From Anaeromyxobacter dehalogenans 2CP-1 (lineage in GTDB: Bacteria > Myxococcota > Myxococcia > Myxococcales > Anaeromyxobacteraceae), in the NCBI RefSeq assembly GCF_000022145.1, contig NC_011891.1, forward strand, positions 1,562,001-1,626,000: a stretch of DNA of 64,000 bases. Direction: 5' to 3'. The position numbers and the translations under genes are program-made. The notes beneath the pieces were generated by a model. The model worked only from the letters and a program-made list of their open reading frames with translations, was not told the origin of the DNA and did no database searches. The number at the start of each line of letters is the position of its first letter. The stretch's first letter is position 1. Below, in pieces: positions 26,529 through 33,594 of this stretch.

Positions 26529-27835
26529 CCGCGTCGCGCACGGTGCGGGCCGACGTGCTGGTGGTGGGCGGCGGCATGGCCGGGGCGATGGCGGCGCTCT
26601 CGGCGCGGGCGGCAGGCTGCGAGGTCGCGCTGGTGCGTTGCGCGCCCGGGGCGACGGCGCTCTCCTCGGGCGCCGTGGGCGTGGCGCCGGACCTGTCCGC
26701 GCTCCCCGGCGATCCGCTCTCGTGGCGGCGCGGGCCGGTCGAGTCGGCGCGGCGCCTGGCGCGGCAGCGCCCGGGTCACCCGTACGCGGCGGTGGGCGAG
26801 GGGCTGGTGCTGCTCCCGGACGCGCTCGACTTCGCGGTGCGCGCGCTCGACCCGCTGCTCGCGCCGGTGCTGGAGCGCCCGCGCTTCCTCGCGACGGCGA
26901 CCGGCGAGGTGGTCGCGGCGGCCACCTGCCAGCGCGCGGCCGAGCCGGGCGACCTGCTCGCGGTGGCGGGGCCGCTCGCGGTGGCCGGGCTCCGCGGGCA
27001 CCTGGGCTTCGACGCGGCGCTGGTCGCGGACGGGCTCGGCCGCCACGCCGGCCGCGGCGGGCCGGAGGTGCGGGAGCTCGAGGTGGACCTGCCCGGCCTC
27101 GATCCCTGGGCGCGCCCGCACGAGCTGGCGCGCGCGCTGGAGCCGCCCGGCGAGGCGGAGCGGCTGGGCGAGCGGCTGCGGGCGGCGCTCGCGAACGGCG
27201 CGCGCGGCGCCGCGGCGGTGCTGCTCCCGCCGGTGCTGGGGCTCTCGCCCGCGGCGCGGGTCCCCGAGCGCGTGGCGGCGGCGGCGGGCGTGCCGGTGGC
27301 GGAGACGCTCTCCGACGTCCCGAGCGTCCCTGGGCTCCGGCTCCAGGCGGCGCTCGAGGCGCGGCTGGCGCGCGCCGGGGTGACCGTGCTCGCCGGCGAG
27401 CTCCGGGCCGCGGGCGGCGCGCCGGGCGACCGGGTCGAGGTGGGCGAGGCGGTGATCCTGGCCGGGAGCTGGGTGCTCGCCACCGGCCGGTTCGTGGGCG
27501 GCGGGCTGGTGCGCCACGGGGCGCTCGCGGAGCGCGCCATGGGGCTGCCGGTGGAGGCCGCCGAGGGGCGCGACGCGGGGGTGCACCTGTCCGGCCGGCC
27601 CGCCACCTCGCTGACGGTGCGCGACCGGCGCGCGCCCCAGCCGCTGCTCTCCGCCGGGCTGCGCGTGGATCCGTCGCTGCGGCCGCTCGATGGTCGCGGC
27701 CGCCCCGTCCACCCGAGGCTGTTCGCGGCGGGCGCGCTGGTGGGCGGTCACGAGCACGCGAGCGACGGAACAGGCCTGGGCGTGGCCATCCTCACCGGCT
27801 GGCTGGCCGGGCGCGCGGCGGCGGCCCGCGGGTAG
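26525..27835 (+). CDS. glpB: Anaerobic glycerol-3-phosphate dehydrogenase subunit B
   Basis: A 436-residue flavoprotein subunit. It has an N-terminal dinucleotide-binding motif (ADVLVVGGGMAGAMAALSARAAG), ALSSGAV, a central PVLGL segment, ATGRFVGGGL, and the C-terminal flavin-closing motif FAAGALVGGHEHASDGTGLGVAILTGWLAG. It is translationally coupled to glpA (GTGA). In enteric bacteria GlpB acts with GlpA and the Fe-S subunit GlpC to feed electrons to menaquinone; no full-length GlpC follows, only a short Fe-S protein at 28849. Confidence 0.88.
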   Translation: MTASRTVRADVLVVGGGMAGAMAALSARAAGCEVALVRCAPGATALSSGAVGVAPDLSALPGDPLSWRRGPVESARRLARQRPGHPYAAVGEGLVLLPDALDFAVRALDPLLAPVLERPRFLATATGEVVAAATCQRAAEPGDLLAVAGPLAVAGLRGHLGFDAALVADGLGRHAGRGGPEVRELEVDLPGLDPWARPHELARALEPPGEAERLGERLRAALANGARGAAAVLLPPVLGLSPAARVPERVAAAAGVPVAETLSDVPSVPGLRLQAALEARLARAGVTVLAGELRAAGGAPGDRVEVGEAVILAGSWVLATGRFVGGGLVRHGALAERAMGLPVEAAEGRDAGVHLSGRPATSLTVRDRRAPQPLLSAGLRVDPSLRPLDGRGRPVHPRLFAAGALVGGHEHASDGTGLGVAILTGWLAGRAAAARG

Positions 27836-27933
27836 CGCCGCCGCCCCGCGCGTCACGTCCCTGGCGCGCGCGCGGAACCCCGCGGGATCGCGGCGGGCGG
27901 TCGGAGGGCGCGCCGCGTGCATCCGCCGCCGGC

Positions 27934-28839
27934 ATGGCGCGCTACGCGATCTCCGTCGTCTCTCCCCCCGGATACGTCCACAGCGCCGCGTTCCGAGAGG
28001 TCGCCGAGACGCTCCACGCGGCGCTCGGCGCGCTCGGGCACGACGCGGTCCTCGGCACCGACCCCGCGCCGCGCGGGCGCCGCGCCATCGTGCTCGGCGC
28101 GAACCTGCTGCCGCACGTCCGCCAGCCGCTCGCGAAGGACGCCATCCTCTACAACCTCGAGCAGGTGGACTCCGGGTCGCCCTGGCTGACCGCGCCGGTG
28201 CGCGCGCTGCTCGCCGCGCACGAGGTGTGGGACTACAGCCCGCGCAACGCCGCCCGGTACGCGATGCTCGGGCTTCCGGCGCCACGCGTGGTGCCCATCG
28301 GCTTCGTGCCGGGGCTGTGCCGGATCCCGCCCGCGCCGGAGGACGTGGACGTGCTCTTCTACGGCTCGATGAACCCGCGGCGGGCGCGGGTGATCGAGGC
28401 CCTGCGCGCGCGCGGCCTCTCGGTCGAGACCGCCTTCGGCCTGTACGGCGCCGCGCGCGACGCGCGGATCGCGCGCGCGCGGGTGGTGCTGAACGTGCAC
28501 TTCTACGAGGCGAAGGTGTTCGAGATCGTCCGGGTGTCCTACCTGCTCGCGAACCGCCGCTGCGTGGTGTCGGAGCGCGGCGCCGACGCCGCGGAGGAGC
28601 GCGCGCTGGAGGAGGGCGTGGCGTTCGCGGAGTACGGGCGCCTGGTCGAGGCGTGCGAGGCGCTGGCCCGCGATCCGGCGGCGCGCGCCCGCCTGGCGGA
28701 GGCCGGCTTCCGGCTCATGTCCGCGCGCGACGAGGTGGCGATCCTGCGCGCCGCGCTCGCCGGGGACGCCCCGCCGCGGGGGGCCGCGCGCCTCGTCCTG
28801 GACGGCGCGCCGCAGGCGCCCGGCACGCCCGGCTGCTAG
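27934..28839 (+). CDS. Glycosyltransferase-like protein
   Basis: A 301-residue protein with a glycosyltransferase group 1 C-terminal half: VDVLFYGSMNPRRARVIEALRARG, RARVVLNVHFYEAKVFEIVRVSYLLANRRCVVSE, and a terminal helix region. The pattern matches the small CgeB-like group also seen in the N-terminus of the protein at 29286-31505. The sugar donor and acceptor are unknown. It splits the glp genes from the Fe-S gene; its TAG stop overlaps the -10 element of that gene. Confidence 0.65.
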   Translation: MARYAISVVSPPGYVHSAAFREVAETLHAALGALGHDAVLGTDPAPRGRRAIVLGANLLPHVRQPLAKDAILYNLEQVDSGSPWLTAPVRALLAAHEVWDYSPRNAARYAMLGLPAPRVVPIGFVPGLCRIPPAPEDVDVLFYGSMNPRRARVIEALRARGLSVETAFGLYGAARDARIARARVVLNVHFYEAKVFEIVRVSYLLANRRCVVSERGADAAEERALEEGVAFAEYGRLVEACEALARDPAARARLAEAGFRLMSARDEVAILRAALAGDAPPRGAARLVLDGAPQAPGTPGC

Positions 28840-28842
28840 ACT
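28837..28842 (+). promoter_or_regulatory. -10 element abutting the Fe-S gene start
   Basis: TAGACT overlaps the stop codon of the preceding gene and ends 6 nt before the GTG at 28849, predicting a leaderless message. Confidence 0.4.
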
Positions 28843-28848
28843 CGACGC

Positions 28849-29352
28849 GTGGCCTCGCCGCGCGCGCTCGCCTACCTCGCCTACCGCGCCCTGGTCGCGC
28901 ACCCGCTGAAGCGGCTGCGCGCCCGCGGGCCTGGGCTGGAGCGGTTCCGGGCGGCGTACGTCTCCGAGGGGCTGCTCCCGACGCTCCTCGGGGATCGCGA
29001 GGTGGACGAGGCCGCGTCCGCGTGCATCTCGTGCGGCCTGTGCGAGCCCGGCTGCGACCTCGCGCGGGCCGCGCCGGCGGTGCGCGCGCTCGGGCTGCAC
29101 GCGGCCTTCCGGCTGTACGGCCGGGCCGGGCCGGAGCTGGCCCTCGCCGCGGGCGCGCTCGGCGCCTGCGACGGCTGCGGCGACTGCGAGGCGCGCTGCC
29201 CGGTGGGCGTGCCCATCTCGCGCGTGGTCCGGGCGCTGCACGCGCGGGCCGAGGTGGGCGCGACGCTGCGGGGCGCGCGCTCCGGTCAGGCCGTGGCGGG
29301 CGCCGCGAACGCGATCGTCTCCCAGGCGCCCGGCGTGAAGTGGTCGAGGTAG
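28849..29352 (+). CDS. Short 2[4Fe-4S] iron-sulfur protein
   Basis: A 167-residue protein with two cysteine clusters: CISCGLCEPGC near residue 62 and CDGCGDCEARCPVGVPI near residue 106, the pattern of a dicluster ferredoxin domain like the N-terminus of GlpC/HdrC. The CCG domains of GlpC are absent, so it is less than half GlpC length. Proximity to glpAB suggests it carries electrons from that dehydrogenase (inference). The last 67 bases overlap, on the other strand, the 3' end of the next gene. GTG start with a -10 element 6 nt upstream and no ribosome site. Confidence 0.7.
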   Translation: MASPRALAYLAYRALVAHPLKRLRARGPGLERFRAAYVSEGLLPTLLGDREVDEAASACISCGLCEPGCDLARAAPAVRALGLHAAFRLYGRAGPELALAAGALGACDGCGDCEARCPVGVPISRVVRALHARAEVGATLRGARSGQAVAGAANAIVSQAPGVKWSR

Positions 29353-31505
29353 ATCCGGTACCCGAGGCCGAGGGCGTCGATCCAGGCGGGCAGGGCGCCG
29401 AGGTCCTCCGGCCGGTGGTACGCGGCGATGGCGAGCCGGGGCCGGTGCCGGCGGATGGTCCGCTCGGCGCCGCGCAGGGCGGCGAGCTCCGCGCCCTCGA
29501 CGTCCAGCTTCAGGAAGTCCACCCGGGGGAGCCCGCGCGCCTCGACCAGATCGTCCACGCTGCGCGTGCGCGCCGCGGCCGCCCCGGCGCCCGGCGCCGC
29601 GCCGAGGTGCGTGGCCGGGCCGTGCTCGGTGAACGGGATCTCCTCGCCGCTGCGGTCCCAGAGCGCCTCCGGCACGATCTCCACCCGCCCGGCCAGCGCC
29701 GGGTTGAGCGCCAGGTTCGCGCGGAACACCTCGAGGTGCGCGGGCAGGAACTCGAAGCTGAGCACGCGCCCCGCCGGGCCGACCTGGTGCGCGAAGTGGA
29801 GCGCGGTCTCGCCGAAGCAGCCGCCGCCGTCCACGACCACGTCGCCCTCCGCCGGCGCCACCCGGACGCCGGCGCGGTCGAGCTGGTACTGGCGCAGGAA
29901 GAACGTCGCGACCACGTACTCGGCGGTGGAGAGCAGCTCGAGCGGGAGGCCGGCCGGCCGGAGATCGTAGCGGTCCAGCCGCCAGCCCTGGAACGCCTGC
30001 GACCCGCCGCGCGTGGCCGAGGCCGGCACGGCGCCGCGCTCGCGGAGCATCCGCGCCTCCACGTCCTCCTCGAGCGAGCGCGCGCGGTCCGCGTCGAAGC
30101 GCACCGGGACGCGCCCCGGCCCGAGCGCGCGGTGCGCGCACAGCTCCAGCATCCAGCGGCGCGAGTCGGCGTCGGCGAGCGCGGCCCAGGCGCGCTCGAA
30201 CTCCGCGTGGCGCCCCAGCACCGCCGCCGCCGCGTGCGCGGCCGCCTCGAGCGAGGGCCCGGCGTCGCCGGCCGGTGCCTCGGAGGCGAGGTCGAGCACC
30301 CGCAGGAACGCGCGGGTGAACGCCGCGCCCGGCATCCCGCCGCCGGCCGCCGCGCGGTCGAGCATGCCGACGAACGTGCGGAACGCCTCGCCGGACGCCG
30401 GCGAGAGCTCCAGCTCGCGGAGCAGCGCGGCCGCGGCGTCCGCCGGGCGGCCCAGCCCGGCGAGCGCGAGCGCGCGGGCGCGGTGCGCCTGCGGGCGCGC
30501 GCCGTCGAGCTGCGCGGCACGATCCGCGAGCCGCAGCGCGTCGGCGGGCGACCCCGCCTCGAGCCGGGCGACGGCGTCCGAGACCAGCGCCGCCGCGTCC
30601 TCCGCCGGAGAGGCCGGGGCCGGGCGAGGGCGCGCGAGCGGGCCCGCCTCGATCCCGGCGAGCAGCTGGCGCATGCGCTGCGCGTAGGTGTGGCGCCCCG
30701 CGACCGCGCGCTGCTGCTCGGCGGCGAGCACGGCGCGCCCCTCGGCGTCGGCGAGCCAGCGCTCCACGAGCGCGGGCAGCTCGGCGGGATCGTCGAACCG
30801 AACCAGCCCGTCCACCAGCTCGTCCTCGCCGTTGTGCACCGCGCCGCCGATCAGCAGCCCGCCCGCGCCGAGCGCCTCGAAGAAGCGCATGTTCACGTCG
30901 TTGCCCACCGGCAGGTTCAGGATGATCCGGCTCTGCTGGTAGATGCGCAGCGCGGCCTCGCCGTAGGCCTGGCCGAACACGCAGCTCGGGAACCGCCGCG
31001 CCAGGTCGCGACAGATGCGCGGCCGGTCGCCGAGCGGTGTCCCGAGGAAGCACCAGTCGATCTGCTTCGGCTGGGCCGGGTCGGGCGCGAGGCGCGCCGG
31101 GTCGTACGCGAGCGGCAGCCAGCGCGCGGCGATCCCGCGGCGCGCCAGCAGGTCCACCCCGTCGCGCTGCGCGCTGAAGACGTGGTCGAAGTCCCGCGCC
31201 TTCTCCGGGCGCAGCAGCGTCCCGCCCGCGAGCGGCGCGCCGAGCCGGTGCGTGTCGATGCAGTAGTAGGCCGACGGGGCCCCCAGGCCCACAGGCCCGG
31301 GGTAGGCGAGGTCGTCGTCCACCTGCAGGTAGAGGTCGGCGGACGGCAGGGCCTCGTAGCCGACGAGCTCGACGCCGCCGCCAGGCGTCCGCCGCAGCGG
31401 CTCGTGGTGGAACGCATCGCAGCCGATCTCGTGCAGCGCGCGGAGCACGTGCACCCCCGTCGTGTCCTCGCGGGGGAGGGTGCTGAAGACGACGCCGATC
31501 CTCAT
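29286..31505 (-). CDS. Glycosyltransferase-TPR-FkbM methyltransferase fusion
   Basis: A 739-residue multidomain protein. Residues about 1-280 are a CgeB-like glycosyltransferase (DWCFLGTPLGDRPRICRDLA, IYQQSRIILNLP, RFFEALGAGGLLIGG). A helical, TPR-like region follows (about 300-470). The C-terminus (about 540-739) is an FkbM-family SAM methyltransferase with DGGGCFGETALHFA as the SAM loop and PRVDFLKLDVEGAELAALRGAE. Such fusions are plausible for building and methylating surface glycans. The ATG is preceded by a GGAGG-like site. The stop lies within the convergent Fe-S gene. The domain calls are good; the substrate is unknown. Confidence 0.8.
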   Translation of the reverse strand: MRIGVVFSTLPREDTTGVHVLRALHEIGCDAFHHEPLRRTPGGGVELVGYEALPSADLYLQVDDDLAYPGPVGLGAPSAYYCIDTHRLGAPLAGGTLLRPEKARDFDHVFSAQRDGVDLLARRGIAARWLPLAYDPARLAPDPAQPKQIDWCFLGTPLGDRPRICRDLARRFPSCVFGQAYGEAALRIYQQSRIILNLPVGNDVNMRFFEALGAGGLLIGGAVHNGEDELVDGLVRFDDPAELPALVERWLADAEGRAVLAAEQQRAVAGRHTYAQRMRQLLAGIEAGPLARPRPAPASPAEDAAALVSDAVARLEAGSPADALRLADRAAQLDGARPQAHRARALALAGLGRPADAAAALLRELELSPASGEAFRTFVGMLDRAAAGGGMPGAAFTRAFLRVLDLASEAPAGDAGPSLEAAAHAAAAVLGRHAEFERAWAALADADSRRWMLELCAHRALGPGRVPVRFDADRARSLEEDVEARMLRERGAVPASATRGGSQAFQGWRLDRYDLRPAGLPLELLSTAEYVVATFFLRQYQLDRAGVRVAPAEGDVVVDGGGCFGETALHFAHQVGPAGRVLSFEFLPAHLEVFRANLALNPALAGRVEIVPEALWDRSGEEIPFTEHGPATHLGAAPGAGAAAARTRSVDDLVEARGLPRVDFLKLDVEGAELAALRGAERTIRRHRPRLAIAAYHRPEDLGALPAWIDALGLGYRIYLDHFTPGAWETIAFAAPATA

Positions 31506-31640
31506 CCGGCCTCCGGTCGCGCCGTGTGCGTGGCGCCGCCGGAGGCCCTTGCCTGGCCCGTGCCAGGAGGGGCGCCGCGGAAGGCGTGCCGCGCGACAGG
31601 TTCGTGACGCGGCAGGACGCCGCGGGGACCCGTCCCGGGA

Positions 31641-31646
31641 TATGAT
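31641..31646 (+). promoter_or_regulatory. -10 element abutting the lipid kinase start
   Basis: TATGAT, five of six bases matching the sigma70 consensus, 8 nt before the GTG at 31655. No ribosome site and no clear -35. Confidence 0.5.
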
Positions 31647-31654
31647 CCGGTCCG

Positions 31655-32584
31655 GTGAAGCCCTTCCTGATCGTCAACCCCGCCAGCGCCTCCGGCCGCA
31701 CCGGCCGCCACTTCGACCGGATCGCCCGCGCGGTGCGCGCCTCCATCGGCGACTTCGAGTGCGCCTTCACCCGCGCCCGCGGCGACGGCGTGCGCCTGGC
31801 GCGCGAGGCGCTCGCCTCGGGCGGCAAGCTGGTGGTGGCGGTCGGCGGCGACGGCACCGCCAGCGAGGTCATCGACGGGCTCACCGGCGAGACCGGCCCG
31901 CGCGATCCCGAGGCGCACTTCGGGTTCATCCCCCGCGGCACCGGCGGCGACCTGTGCCGCACGCTCGGCATCGACCCCGACGTGGACTCGGCGGCGCGCA
32001 CGCTCGCCTCGCGCGACGTGGCGGTGCTCGATCTGGGGAGGCTGGAGCTGGCGGGCCCCGACGGCGCGCCGGTCACGCGTCACTTCGCCAACGTGGCCGG
32101 CTTCGGCGTGTCGGGCGAGGTGAGCGCGCTCGTGAACCGCGGGCTGAAGCTCCCCAGCGGGAAGCTGTCCTACATGCTCGCCTCCGCGCGCGCGCTCATG
32201 AGCTGGTCGGACCAGCCGGTGCGGTGGCGCGTGGACGGCGGGGCGTGGAAGGAGGAGCGGATCACCGCCGTCTCGGTCTGCAACGGGCGCTACTTCGGGG
32301 GCGGCATGAAGGTGGCGCCGGACGCCCGCATGGACGACGGCCTGTTCGACGTCGTGCTGTGGAAGGCGTTCGGCATGGGCGACTTCATCGCCAAGCGCCC
32401 CATGCTCTACGACGGCACCCACGTGCGCCTCGAGAACACCCGGGTGCTGCGCGCGCGCACGCTGGAGGCCGAGCCGCTGGAGGGGGCGCGGGTGCGCATC
32501 GACTCCGACGGCGAGTCGCCGGGGCGCCTCCCGGCGCGGTTCACGATCCTCCCGGGTGCGCTCCGGATCCGCGTGGGGCGTTGA
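31655..32584 (+). CDS. Diacylglycerol kinase-family lipid kinase
   Basis: A 309-residue DAGK-catalytic-domain protein (YegS/DgkB/BmrU group). It begins with the typical LIVNPASASGRTGR, carries the nucleotide-binding VVAVGGDGTASEVIDGL, and GFIPRGTGGDLCRTLGI where the family has GTxND. The C-terminal domain has CNGRYFGGGMKVAPDARMDDG. Likely phosphorylates diacylglycerol or a related lipid at the membrane surface. The GTG start follows a strong TATGAT element with no Shine-Dalgarno sequence. Confidence 0.9.
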   Translation: MKPFLIVNPASASGRTGRHFDRIARAVRASIGDFECAFTRARGDGVRLAREALASGGKLVVAVGGDGTASEVIDGLTGETGPRDPEAHFGFIPRGTGGDLCRTLGIDPDVDSAARTLASRDVAVLDLGRLELAGPDGAPVTRHFANVAGFGVSGEVSALVNRGLKLPSGKLSYMLASARALMSWSDQPVRWRVDGGAWKEERITAVSVCNGRYFGGGMKVAPDARMDDGLFDVVLWKAFGMGDFIAKRPMLYDGTHVRLENTRVLRARTLEAEPLEGARVRIDSDGESPGRLPARFTILPGALRIRVGR

Positions 32585-32610
32585 CCTCGCCGCCGGGGCT
32601 GCACGGTCCT

Positions 32611-32616
32611 TACCCT
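32611..32616 (+). promoter_or_regulatory. -10 element abutting the AgmX-like gene start
   Basis: TACCCT, 8 nt before the ATG at 32625. A TTGACC at 32581 is 24 bp away, too far for a normal -35. Confidence 0.35.
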
Positions 32617-32624
32617 CCAGCATC

Positions 32625-33590
32625 ATGACGCTCGCCCTCGTCGTCGCCGTGCTCACCGCCGCAACCCCCGCAGGCGGGAAGGCCGCAATCCCCGCCGTCC
32701 GGCACGCCGGGGCGCCCGGGCCCGCGCCGCGGGCCATCCGCTCGGCGGAGGACCTGGCCGCGCTGTGCCGCGCGCTCACGCCGCCGGAGCGGCTCCGTCC
32801 GCGCGGCGACGCGGTGGAGCGGGGCGAGGCCGAGGCCCGCCACGACGCGGACCGCGACGCCGCCATCGTGGCGCGCTACGCCATCACGCTCCCCGCGGCC
32901 CGCCTGGCGTTCGCGCCGTACGACGCGAGCGAGCGGCGCCTGGCGCTGGCCGAGCCCGGCGTGCTGCCGGTCGCGGAGGGCGGGTCGCGGCTGTGGCCGA
33001 GCGAGGAGCGCGGGCTGCCGGTCGACGCCGACGCGGCCGCCGCGCGGCGCGTGCTCGAGGCGCAGCGCGCCGGCCGGCTCTCGCTCGAGCTGACGTTCGA
33101 CCTCCCCGACGACGCCACCTGCGGCGCCGATCCCCGCGGCAAGACGTTCACGCTGCCGGTCGAGCCGGTGGAGTGGGCCTGGACCGACGGCGGCGCGGCG
33201 CTGGCCCGCGGCGGGGCCGGCGCGGGTCGCCCGCTCGCGACCGCGGCGCAGGGCGCCACGCCCAGGGTGGACGTGGGCGAGCCCATCGCCGGGCCGTCGG
33301 AGGCGAAGCGCGCCGTGCTGACCCGCGCCGGCGATCTGCAGGCCTGCTACGCGGAGGCGCTGCGCCGGGATCCGGCGGTCGACGGGGTGCTGGTGGTCGA
33401 GCTGGGCGGCGGCCGCATCGGCGTGGCCGCCGACTCCACCGGCACGCCCGAGCTGTCGACCTGCGTGCAGCGCGCGCTCGCCACGCTCGCCCCGCCCGGC
33501 GGCGGCCGGGTGGCGGTGCCCATCCGCTTCGAGCTGGTCGCGCCGGCAACCGCCGCGGCCGGCACCGGGTCGGCGCCGGCGACGCGCTGA
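32625..33590 (+). CDS. Myxobacterial AgmX/TonB-C-like secreted protein
   Basis: A 321-residue protein. A hydrophobic N-terminus (TLALVVAVLTAATPAGG) suggests export. The C-terminal 90 residues have the pattern seen in AgmX/PglI-type myxobacterial proteins: RAGDLQACYAEALRRDPAVDGVLVVEL, a Cys-containing LSTCVQRALATL, and a final strand VAVPIRFEL. The two cysteines may form a disulfide in the periplasm. The middle region (about 50-200) is not recognised. AgmX-like proteins relate to gliding/adhesion in Myxococcus, but this domain is widespread and the role here is unknown. Confidence 0.65.
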   Translation: MTLALVVAVLTAATPAGGKAAIPAVRHAGAPGPAPRAIRSAEDLAALCRALTPPERLRPRGDAVERGEAEARHDADRDAAIVARYAITLPAARLAFAPYDASERRLALAEPGVLPVAEGGSRLWPSEERGLPVDADAAAARRVLEAQRAGRLSLELTFDLPDDATCGADPRGKTFTLPVEPVEWAWTDGGAALARGGAGAGRPLATAAQGATPRVDVGEPIAGPSEAKRAVLTRAGDLQACYAEALRRDPAVDGVLVVELGGGRIGVAADSTGTPELSTCVQRALATLAPPGGGRVAVPIRFELVAPATAAAGTGSAPATR

Positions 33591-33594
33591 CGGC

